Below are positions 1 through 5,309 of a stretch of 7,929 bases of DNA, piece after piece. The notes under the pieces are model-generated. The model was not told the DNA's origin. It saw only the letters and a program-made list of their open reading frames with translations, and ran no database searches. The position numbers and the translations under genes were made by a program. Position 1 is the stretch's first letter. Every line of letters begins with the position of its first letter. This stretch comes from an uncultured Acidobacteriota bacterium (GTDB lineage Bacteria; Acidobacteriota; Thermoanaerobaculia; Gp7-AA8): positions 1 through 7,929 of the forward strand of contig CAMPKJ010000230.1 in assembly GCA_946887105.1 (NCBI GenBank), given 5' to 3'.

Positions 1-6
1 AGGCGA

Positions 7-1245
7 CTAGTCGTCGTCGTCCTCGTCATCCTTCTTCTCCAGCGTCGGATCTTCGAGCGCCACTTCTTCGCCGGCTTTCAAGCCGCTCAGCACTTCCACG
101 CGGGCGTTGTCGGCGAGGCCGGTGACGATCTCGCGCTTGTCGAAGAATTTCTTCCAGGCGTCTTTCTGCTCTTTTCGGAGCTGTTCCGGCGTCTTCTTTT
201 CTTTCGACTTCGCCTCTTCGGCGGCCCACGCTTTCGGGTCGATGGCTTTCTTCACGTAGACGATCTCCTGATCGTCGCGCTTGAAGACCGACTCCACCGG
301 CACGGTCAGGACCTTCTCTTTCTTCTCGCCGGTCACTTCGATGTTCGCGGTCATGCCGGAGCGGAGCTCGCGGCCTTGCGCGTCGAGGCGGATCTCGACG
401 TCGAAGACGCGTACCTTCTCGTCGATGCGCACGGCCGGCGCGATGCGATCGATCTTTCCTTCGAAGCGCACCTTCGGGTACGCGTCGAGCGTGACGCGCA
501 CGGGCAGGCCGACGCGGATCTTGCCGATGTCCACTTCGTTCACGCCTGCCTTGACGATCATGCGCGAGGTGTCGGCGACGGTGAACAGCACCGTGCCGGC
601 GTTGAACGACGAGACGCCGGAGGTGATCGACTCGCCGATCTCGACGTCCTTGGTCAGCACCACGCCGTCCATCGGCGCGATGACGTTGGAGCCTTTGAAG
701 TTCGCCGCGGACTGGCTGATGGGGATGCCGCTCTTCTCGACCAGCGTGTACTTCTCGCGCTCGCGCTCGAAGTTCTGGCGCGCCTCGAGGTATTCGGTCT
801 CGACGTCGCGATGGGCGGACGGCGCGAGCAGGCCCTGCGTGAGGAGCTTGTTGTTGTCCTCGAATTTCTTCTTCGCGTCGTGGAAGCGGATCTCCGCGGA
901 GACGACGGAGTTCTTCGTGTCGGCGAGCGACTGCGCCTGGTTGAGGTCGGGCTCGACGCGCGCCAGGACCGTGCCGCGGCGGACGACGTCGCCGTCGCGA
1001 TGGAGGATCTCGATGACTTTTCCGGAGATGGCCGACTTGACCTCGACCTTCACCTCAGGCTCGACAGTGCCGACTTCGGTGACCTTCACCTGGACGTCCG
1101 CGATCTCGCTTTTCGCGGTTTTCACGGGCGATTCCGGCGGTTTCTTGTCCTTCCCGTTGGCTTTGATGGCGACGGTCGTTCCGATGACGACGACCAGGAG
1201 AAGGATCGAGACGATGGTGATTTTGCGTTTCCGCTTCGCGCTCAT
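7..1245 (-). CDS. HlyD/MacA-type periplasmic adaptor (membrane-fusion protein) of an efflux pump
   Basis: This 412-residue protein is a membrane-fusion subunit that would link an inner-membrane pump (ABC MacB-type or RND) to an outer-membrane channel. Visible in order: a basic N-terminus and one membrane anchor at about 9-27; the first half of a lipoyl/biotinyl-like domain at about 67-99 (SGKV, DGDVV, G); a long charged helical hairpin at about 102-170; the second lipoyl half at about 187-210 (APMDGVV, GESI); a beta-barrel domain at about 229-305; and a membrane-proximal domain from about 310. That last domain is interrupted by a lysine/glutamate-rich helical insert at about 335-370, and the protein ends in a run of acidic residues. 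The ATG at 1245 is chosen because AAGGAG lies 9 nt upstream, but this site is buried in a perfect hairpin (listed separately). Only six bases follow the stop, so pump and channel genes are expected beyond the left edge. The family is clear; the pump class is inferred. Confidence 0.9.
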   Translation of the reverse strand: MSAKRKRKITIVSILLLVVVIGTTVAIKANGKDKKPPESPVKTAKSEIADVQVKVTEVGTVEPEVKVEVKSAISGKVIEILHRDGDVVRRGTVLARVEPDLNQAQSLADTKNSVVSAEIRFHDAKKKFEDNNKLLTQGLLAPSAHRDVETEYLEARQNFEREREKYTLVEKSGIPISQSAANFKGSNVIAPMDGVVLTKDVEIGESITSGVSSFNAGTVLFTVADTSRMIVKAGVNEVDIGKIRVGLPVRVTLDAYPKVRFEGKIDRIAPAVRIDEKVRVFDVEIRLDAQGRELRSGMTANIEVTGEKKEKVLTVPVESVFKRDDQEIVYVKKAIDPKAWAAEEAKSKEKKTPEQLRKEQKDAWKKFFDKREIVTGLADNARVEVLSGLKAGEEVALEDPTLEKKDDEDDDD

Positions 1246-1253
1246 GATGCGTA

Positions 1254-1284
1254 ACTCCTTCCGAGCAGGTGGTTCGGAAGGAGT
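1254..1284 (-). promoter_or_regulatory. Hairpin sequestering the Shine-Dalgarno of the efflux adaptor gene
   Basis: A perfect 11-bp inverted repeat, ACTCCTTCCGA at 1254-1264 and TCGGAAGGAGT at 1274-1284, is separated by 9 nt. In the minus-strand mRNA the downstream arm contains the AAGGAG ribosome binding site 9 nt before the adaptor ATG, and the upstream arm carries its exact complement, CUCCUU. No U-tract follows, so it does not look like an intrinsic terminator. A role in translational control is inferred from position. Confidence 0.7.
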
Positions 1285-1339
1285 ATTCGTAGCGCGGGGG
1301 GAATAGTTGCAGCGAAGTGTTACAAGTTGCGCCGGCTCG

Positions 1340-1777
1340 TCAGAGCGTCTTCAGCTGTTCCGCCGGATACGTGCTCGCATCCACCTTCGCGTGCGCCTGC
1401 GCGATCTTTCCTTCTTCGTCGATCACGTAGGCGATGCGGCGGGCGTACTCGTCTTTTTCAGAATCGCCGGCGCCGTACGCGAGGCCGATCTTCTTGTCGG
1501 TATCACAGAGCAGCGGAAACGGAAAACGATTCTTCTCGGCGAAGCGTTTGTTTTCTTCCTGGCTGTCGAAGCTGACGCCGAGGATCACCGCGTTTTTGGC
1601 TTCGTACTGGGGCTGGAGGTCCCGGAACCCGGAACCTTCGCGCGTTCAGCCAGGGGTGTCGGCTTTCGGAAAAAACCACAACACCACTTTCTTTCCGCGC
1701 AGGTCGCGCAGGCGGACCGTGTTGCCGTTGTGGTCCACCGCCTCGAAGTCAGGAGCAGTCTCGCCAGGTTTCAACAT
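1340..1777 (-). CDS. bcp: Selenocysteine-containing PrxQ/Bcp-type peroxiredoxin (UGA at the peroxidatic Cys)
   Basis: PrxQ/Bcp peroxiredoxins reduce hydrogen peroxide and organic hydroperoxides in the cytoplasm through a peroxidatic cysteine. The frame reads from the ATG at 1777 (GAGGAG 8 nt upstream) to the TGA at 1340, 145 residues, with one internal TGA at 1646-1648. Before it lie the N-terminal APDF motif (residues 8-11), the strand VVLWFF (31-36) and PKADTPG (37-43). After it, in the same frame, come TREG, FRDL, VILGVSFD (64-71), FPFPLLCD (85-92), YGA and RRIAYVIDEEGKI (113-125). The TGA codes residue 44, exactly the peroxidatic position of PxxxTxxC. A SECIS-like hairpin follows at once, so reading as selenocysteine is strongly favoured. 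The usual resolving cysteine five residues on is Ser49; the only other cysteine is Cys91. A nonsense mutation or sequencing error (TGC to TGA) is the alternative, but the family conservation continues undamaged after it. The efflux adaptor gene follows 94 bases downstream. Confidence 0.85.
1615..1648 (-). promoter_or_regulatory. Candidate bacterial SECIS element with its UGA(Sec) codon
   Basis: In the minus-strand mRNA the UGA (1648-1646) is followed by nine unpaired bases and then an 8-bp stem, AGGUUCCG (1637-1630) with CGGGACCU (1624-1617), containing one U-G pair. The stem closes a 5-nt loop, GGUUC (1629-1625). The loop begins 17 nt after the UGA and opens with two guanines, as expected of bacterial SECIS elements bound by SelB. 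From memory, the core resembles the E. coli fdhF SECIS (GGUU stem start, GGU in the loop, ACC closing). The fold was made by eye, not computed. Confidence 0.75.
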
Positions 1778-1859
1778 GCGCGCCTCTCCTCGGGTCATGG
1801 CTCGGATGATGCCCCGAATGGTCATGGCACCATTGTAAGGCCACGATGAAGGCCGCACG

Positions 1860-2393
1860 ATGAAGCTCGACGAATGGAACGCCCGCTATCGCTCCCGCGA
1901 GCGCATCGATGACCAGCCGTCGCGATTGCTGATCGACGCGGTCAGCGAGCTCACGCCAGGCCGCGCGCTCGATCTCGCGTGCGGCGCGGGACGCAACGCG
2001 GCGTGGCTCGCGGAGCGCGGATGGGATGTCGTCGCGATCGATGGCGCGTCGGAAGCGATCCGGCTCGTGCGCGAGAAAGACGCTCGCATCGACGCGCGCG
2101 TGCTCGATCTGGAAACGAACGGACCGCTGCCGTTCGATGACGCGTCGTTCGACCTGGTGGTCATCCTCTATTTCCTGCACCGGCCGCTGTTCGCGGAGGC
2201 GAAACGCGTGCTGCGTCCGGGAGGAATGCTCGTCACCGCGGTCCGCGCGCGCGGCATCGATCCGCGATTCTGTCTGTCACTCGACGCGTTGCGCGAAGAG
2301 CTCGCGGGATTGGAGTTGCTGCACGGCGCGGCTGGAGAGATCTCGGAGGCAGTGGCCCGGAAGCCTCACTTCATCCACTCGAAGACCTTGTAA
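1860..2393 (+). CDS. Small class I SAM-dependent methyltransferase
   Basis: This 177-residue cytoplasmic enzyme carries a Rossmann-like SAM-binding fold. Motif I (LDLACGAGRN, about 37-46) forms the glycine-rich SAM loop. The end of strand 2 is VVAID with Asp61, expected to bind the SAM ribose. A further acidic LDLE lies near 82-85, FDLVVILYFLHR covers 97-108 (the motif IV region), and RVLRPGGML covers 116-124. The fold is short, with little room for a substrate domain, like TehB/UbiE-type small methyltransferases; the substrate cannot be told. The ATG has AAGG 7 nt upstream. A five-codon ORF (ATG at 1846) ends in a TGA overlapping this ATG, which may be chance. The last 28 bases overlap the GNAT gene tail to tail. 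Its start lies 82 bases from the divergent peroxiredoxin start. Confidence 0.85.
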   Translation: MKLDEWNARYRSRERIDDQPSRLLIDAVSELTPGRALDLACGAGRNAAWLAERGWDVVAIDGASEAIRLVREKDARIDARVLDLETNGPLPFDDASFDLVVILYFLHRPLFAEAKRVLRPGGMLVTAVRARGIDPRFCLSLDALREELAGLELLHGAAGEISEAVARKPHFIHSKTL

Positions 2394-2833
2394 TGCTCCC
2401 CTTCCATGCCGAGGCGCGCGTACACCTGCTGCGCGGCCACGTTGCGCGTATCGACGTAGAGGCGGATGCCGCGGATGTTCGGGTCGGGCTCGACCTGCGC
2501 GCGGATGTGCGTATAGAGCGCGGCGTAGACGCCGCGGCGGCGGAACTCCGGGATGGTGTAGACGCTCTGGATCCACCACACCATGCCGTTGCGCCAGTCG
2601 CTCCATTCATACGTGATCATCAGCGATGCGATCACGCGGATGTCGTTTTCGATGGAGCTCTCGGCGACGAAGTAGCGCCCGAGGGATGGATCGTCGAAGA
2701 GCGCGTTCACGCCGTGCGTGAGGATCTCGCGATCGAGAGGCAGTTCCTCGGTCTCCAGCGCCATGGCCAGCTGAAACTCGATGATCGTCGCGGCGTCCTC
2801 GCGTCGCGCTTCGCGGATGACGATGTCTGTCAT
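2366..2833 (-). CDS. GNAT-family N-acetyltransferase
   Basis: This 155-residue protein has the single-domain GNAT fold, which transfers an acetyl group from acetyl-CoA to an amine. It opens with the family's usual IVIREARREDAATI. The core is the strand VWWIQSVYTIPEFRRRG, where RRRGVY supplies the pyrophosphate-binding loop of motif A (the R/Q-x-x-G-x-G/A pattern). A late strand, GIRLYVDTRNVAAQQVYARLGM, is the typical motif B region with N and Y contacts. The ATG at 2833 is chosen because GGAG lies 7 nt upstream; an in-frame start ten codons earlier lacks support and would reach past the transporter start. The substrate is unknown. The stop lies inside the end of the converging methyltransferase gene. 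Confidence 0.9.
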   Translation of the reverse strand: MTDIVIREARREDAATIIEFQLAMALETEELPLDREILTHGVNALFDDPSLGRYFVAESSIENDIRVIASLMITYEWSDWRNGMVWWIQSVYTIPEFRRRGVYAALYTHIRAQVEPDPNIRGIRLYVDTRNVAAQQVYARLGMEGEHYKVFEWMK

Positions 2834-2850
2834 GGATAATCTCCGGCGCG

Positions 2851-3789
2851 TTGACGATACCAAACCTGCCGGATGAATCCTCGCAGACGACCGCCACGCA
2901 TCGCGCGCTCCTGCTCATGGTCGGCTCGGCGATGCTGTTCGGCGCGATGGCGTTCACGGCCAAGCTCGCGTCCGCGCGGCTGACGGGATCGCAGGTGGCG
3001 TTCATCCGCTTCGCCATCGGGCTGCTTCCCGCGTTGCTCATTCCCCGCTTCCGCACGCGCGCGTTGACGTTCCAGCGGTTGGACCTGCTCTTCTATCGCG
3101 GCTTCTTCGGCGGCCTGGCGGTGCTGTTCTACTTCATCGCCATCGAGAAGATCTCCGTCGGCGTGGCCACGCTGCTCAACTACACCTCGCCGCTCTTCAG
3201 CGGGCTGTTCTCGATGTTGTTTCTGAAGGAGCACATCAGTCCGAAGGTGCTCATTCCGATGCCGGTTGCGCTGGCCGGCGTGTTCCTGGTCGTGCATGCG
3301 CACGCGCGTCCGGGCGACATCCTCGGCTTCGGCGTGTGGGAGCTGGTCGGCTGCGCGTCGGCGCTCGCCTCGGGCGTTGCCGTCACGGCGATGCGCGCGG
3401 CGCGGCGCGGCGAGAACTCCTGGGCCGTCTACACGAGCTTCTGTCTCCTCGGCACGCTCGTCACCGCCCCGCTGGCGATCGCGACGTGGAAGTGGCCGAC
3501 CTTCGACGAATGGATCTCGCTCGGCGCGACGTCGCTGTTCGCCATCGGCGCGCAACTGCTGCTGACCTTCAGCCTGCGCTGGGTCGACGCGATGACGGTC
3601 GGCGTGATCTCGCAGCTGGCCGTGATCGTTTCGATGGCGCTCGGCGCCACGTTCCTGAACGAGTCCATCACCGCGATGGCGGCCATCGGCGCGATGCTGA
3701 CCATCGGCGGCGTGACCGGAGTGGTGTACGTGACGTCCCTGGCGAAGCGCACGGTGATCGCGGCGGACGAAGTCGCGCCCGAGGCTTGA
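2851..3789 (+). CDS. EamA/DMT-superfamily transporter, 10 TM
   Basis: This 312-residue inner-membrane protein matches the drug/metabolite transporter superfamily: two tandem EamA repeats of about five membrane helices each. The first repeat runs from about 19 (ALLLMVGSAMLFGAMAF) to about 145 and includes the family's VAFIRF segment at the start of helix 2 and YTSPLF near the end of helix 4. The second begins near 155 (LGFGVWELVGCASALASGV) and ends with the GVISQL and GAMLTIGGVTGVVYV helices. Members export amino acids, metabolites or drugs; the substrate is not visible here. The start is uncertain: TTG at 2851 keeps the whole first helix, while the first ATG in frame (2917) would cut into it. 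Neither has a good Shine-Dalgarno. It diverges from the GNAT gene with only 17 bases between start codons. Confidence 0.87.
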   Translation: MTIPNLPDESSQTTATHRALLLMVGSAMLFGAMAFTAKLASARLTGSQVAFIRFAIGLLPALLIPRFRTRALTFQRLDLLFYRGFFGGLAVLFYFIAIEKISVGVATLLNYTSPLFSGLFSMLFLKEHISPKVLIPMPVALAGVFLVVHAHARPGDILGFGVWELVGCASALASGVAVTAMRAARRGENSWAVYTSFCLLGTLVTAPLAIATWKWPTFDEWISLGATSLFAIGAQLLLTFSLRWVDAMTVGVISQLAVIVSMALGATFLNESITAMAAIGAMLTIGGVTGVVYVTSLAKRTVIAADEVAPEA

Positions 3790-3804
3790 GCTGAGCGCGC
3801 CGCG

Positions 3805-4125
3805 TCACCCCTTGTGTAAATGGCGGCTGATGTAGGCGGTCATCTCGAACATGGTCAGGGAGTCCTGTCCCTCGAAGATGGGCCGGAGATTGTCGTCGGC
3901 GCGGATACGGCGTCTGTTCTGCGGATCCTGCAGGTCGCGTTTCTTGATGTAGTCCCAGACGCGCTTCATCGCTTCGCCTCGCGAGAGCGGCTTCGATCCG
4001 ACCACGTGGGCGAGCTCGGGTGATGGCGTGACCAGTGCTGCCAGCGCGCCGCGCGACGTGTTCCCCGACGCCTGCGGTGATTTCATGACGCGCTGTTTGC
4101 TTTCTTTCTTTCCCTGAACGGGCAT
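3805..4125 (-). CDS. Stand-alone SWIB/MDM2-domain protein
   Basis: This 106-residue protein consists of a basic, flexible N-terminal stretch of about 30 residues followed by one SWIB/MDM2 domain at about 32-104. Signature features are PLSRGEAMKRVWDYIKK (46-62), LQDPQNRRRI (65-74), D78 and the final MFEMTAYISRHL (92-103). In eukaryotes SWIB domains occur in SWI/SNF complexes and MDM2. Short bacterial versions are known, notably in Chlamydia, where a SWIB domain is fused to a topoisomerase; their role elsewhere is poorly defined, perhaps with chromosome or nucleoid proteins. The ATG at 4125 is chosen for GGAGGG immediately upstream (5-nt gap); longer in-frame starts add residues unlike the family. 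It follows the TonB-family gene on the same strand after 62 bases and may share its transcript. Confidence 0.88.
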   Translation of the reverse strand: MPVQGKKESKQRVMKSPQASGNTSRGALAALVTPSPELAHVVGSKPLSRGEAMKRVWDYIKKRDLQDPQNRRRIRADDNLRPIFEGQDSLTMFEMTAYISRHLHKG

Positions 4126-4187
4126 GCGGTCCCTCCGGCCCGTCATCGTGCAGCAGACGCGCCAGAAGGACCGCGGAGTTGCGCTTC

Positions 4188-4961
4188 TCAGTTCACGGAG
4201 AAATGCACGGTCAGGCTCAGGTACGTGTCGACCGCCTGTCCGTTGAGCGAGCCCGGCGTGAACCGCCACTTCTTGACGGTCTCGACGACGGCATCGTTGA
4301 ACGGCGTCATGCGCGCCGGCACGGTCACCTGCGGATCGCGGACGCGGCCGTTCTTGTCGATGACGCAACGCACCACCACCGTGGCGGGGACCTTCGCCTT
4401 GAGCAGGATCTGCGGATACGGCGGCGCGGGACGATAGATGCCGACCGGCGGCTTCACTTCATGCGCTTCGTAGATCCTGTCAGCGACCGGCGCGGTCGCG
4501 ACGACGTCGTGCAGCGGGTTGTTGGGATCGTAGACGGAGTGTGGGTCGCCATCCTTGAAGCCTGGCGCGCCGACCTCGGTCGCGCCCGGAATGGCCGGGC
4601 CGGTGTACGTGTCCGTCGCCTGCGTCGATGCCGGTTCGGGCCGCGGGGTTTCATCCGGCACGACAGCAGGCGCGGTCACCTGATTCGGCTGCTGCGGAGG
4701 CGGAGCGGCAGGCCGTGCCGGCTCGGGTTGGCGCACTGCGCCGCCATTAGGATTGCCGAGGGGCGGGGGGACCAGAAGCGGCAGGAACGTCGGTGCCTGC
4801 GCGAACTCGTCGGGTGCCATCGTCGGAAACTCGACCGAGGCGATGCTGACCACGATCGCGCCGACGACGACGGCGGTGTGCGCAATGATGGAAATCGTGA
4901 GTAGACTCAGCCGGCCCGCGGCGACGCGAGGTTGACCCTGGATGACGGAAGTCTCGAACAT
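4188..4961 (-). CDS. TonB-family energy-transducing protein
   Basis: This 257-residue protein has the classic TonB layout and would transmit proton-motive energy, with ExbB/ExbD, to outer-membrane receptors. There is a short cytoplasmic N-terminus, one membrane helix at about 19-43, a long proline-rich periplasmic linker (about 60-130) and a C-terminal TonB domain at about 178-257. The last shows the YP motif (182-183), the strand ATVVVRCVIDKNGRVRDPQV and the WRFTPG turn (232-237). The ATG at 4961 is preferred because AGGAGG lies 4 nt upstream. A longer frame reaching 5213 would remove the normal N-terminal arrangement and run antisense through the emfourin-like gene. No exbB, exbD or receptor gene is in the window. 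Many Acidobacteriota and Myxococcota carry several TonB paralogues, so the receptor partner is unknown. Confidence 0.92.
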   Translation of the reverse strand: MFETSVIQGQPRVAAGRLSLLTISIIAHTAVVVGAIVVSIASVEFPTMAPDEFAQAPTFLPLLVPPPLGNPNGGAVRQPEPARPAAPPPQQPNQVTAPAVVPDETPRPEPASTQATDTYTGPAIPGATEVGAPGFKDGDPHSVYDPNNPLHDVVATAPVADRIYEAHEVKPPVGIYRPAPPYPQILLKAKVPATVVVRCVIDKNGRVRDPQVTVPARMTPFNDAVVETVKKWRFTPGSLNGQAVDTYLSLTVHFSVN

Positions 4962-5054
4962 GCTGCCTCCTGTTTCCTTGCTTTGTTGCTCGATGCTTCG
5001 TTCGACTCCGCGCGAACGCGCTGCGAAACCGGCCGCTGCAACGGACCAGTGAAC

Positions 5055-5300
5055 ATGCTCGTCACCATCACCACCGACGGAGGCTTCACCGGACGCGGCA
5101 TCGGCACGCGCAGCGCGGACGTCGACGACGCGCTCGTCGCGCGCGCGATGCAGGAGGAGTGGCGCGACGAATACCGGTCGCCGGGCGCGGACCTGGTGCG
5201 CTACACGCTGCATCTCGGCGAACGTCGCGTGTCATTCACGGACGGGGCAGAGATCCCGAGCGCATTGCGCGCGTTGTTCGAGCGTGTGTGGAGGCGCTGA
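5055..5300 (+). CDS. Emfourin-like small protein (putative M4 protease inhibitor)
   Basis: This 81-residue protein resembles the emfourin family, small cytoplasmic inhibitors of protealysin-like M4 metalloproteases. The match rests on recalled family features: a first strand ending in a GGF(T/A)G loop (LVTITTDGGFTGRGIG, 2-17), an acidic middle, and a second half of the form Y-x-L-x-L-G-x-R-x-V-S-F-x-D followed by IPSALRALFERV (67-78). No signal peptide is visible. The ATG at 5055 has only a weak upstream purine run. An in-frame extension to 4932 exists but runs antisense over the TonB start and adds non-family sequence. It is divergent from the TonB gene (93 bases between starts). An M4 protease gene ends about 1.2 kb to the right. 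The family call is by eye; a profile search would settle it. Confidence 0.65.
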   Translation: MLVTITTDGGFTGRGIGTRSADVDDALVARAMQEEWRDEYRSPGADLVRYTLHLGERRVSFTDGAEIPSALRALFERVWRR

Positions 5301-5309
5301 GCCTGATCG

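Noticed and set aside
376..1254. Long plus-strand open frames (also 281-1306) opposite the efflux adaptor
   Set aside because: Low-complexity Asp/Arg/Val-rich or Ser/Arg-rich translations typical of GC-rich shadows; the minus-strand frame has full family structure.
1254..1284. The 11-bp inverted repeat as a terminator of the peroxiredoxin gene
   Set aside because: No U-tract follows on the minus strand or precedes it in a way that suits the plus strand, and the 3' arm is the SD of the next gene.
1832..1837. A TACAAT -10-like hexamer upstream of the peroxiredoxin (minus strand)
   Set aside because: No convincing -35 element at the right spacing, so it is not called as a promoter.
1307..1849. 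A 180-codon open frame on the plus strand opposite the peroxiredoxin
   Set aside because: It is antisense to the peroxiredoxin, has no recognisable domain, and its openness is explained by GC-rich codon bias of the real gene.
1340..1858. Reading the peroxiredoxin as two genes or a pseudogene
   Set aside because: Both halves are in the same frame, only the catalytic codon is TGA, and a SECIS-like hairpin follows; the second half alone has no ribosome binding site and no peroxiredoxin N-terminus.
4126..4368. An N-terminal extension of the SWIB protein up to 4368
   Set aside because: It would overlap the end of the TonB-family gene by about 180 bases, and GGAGGG directly precedes the ATG at 4125.
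5010..5021. GCGCG-aa-CGCGC palindrome between the TonB and emfourin-like genes
   Set aside because: Short and made only of GC alternation, common in this GC-rich DNA; no evidence that it is an operator.
4962..5213. An N-terminal extension of the TonB-family protein up to 5213
   Set aside because: The extension is arginine-rich without family resemblance, overlaps the emfourin-like gene antisense, and the internal ATG at 4961 has AGGAGG.
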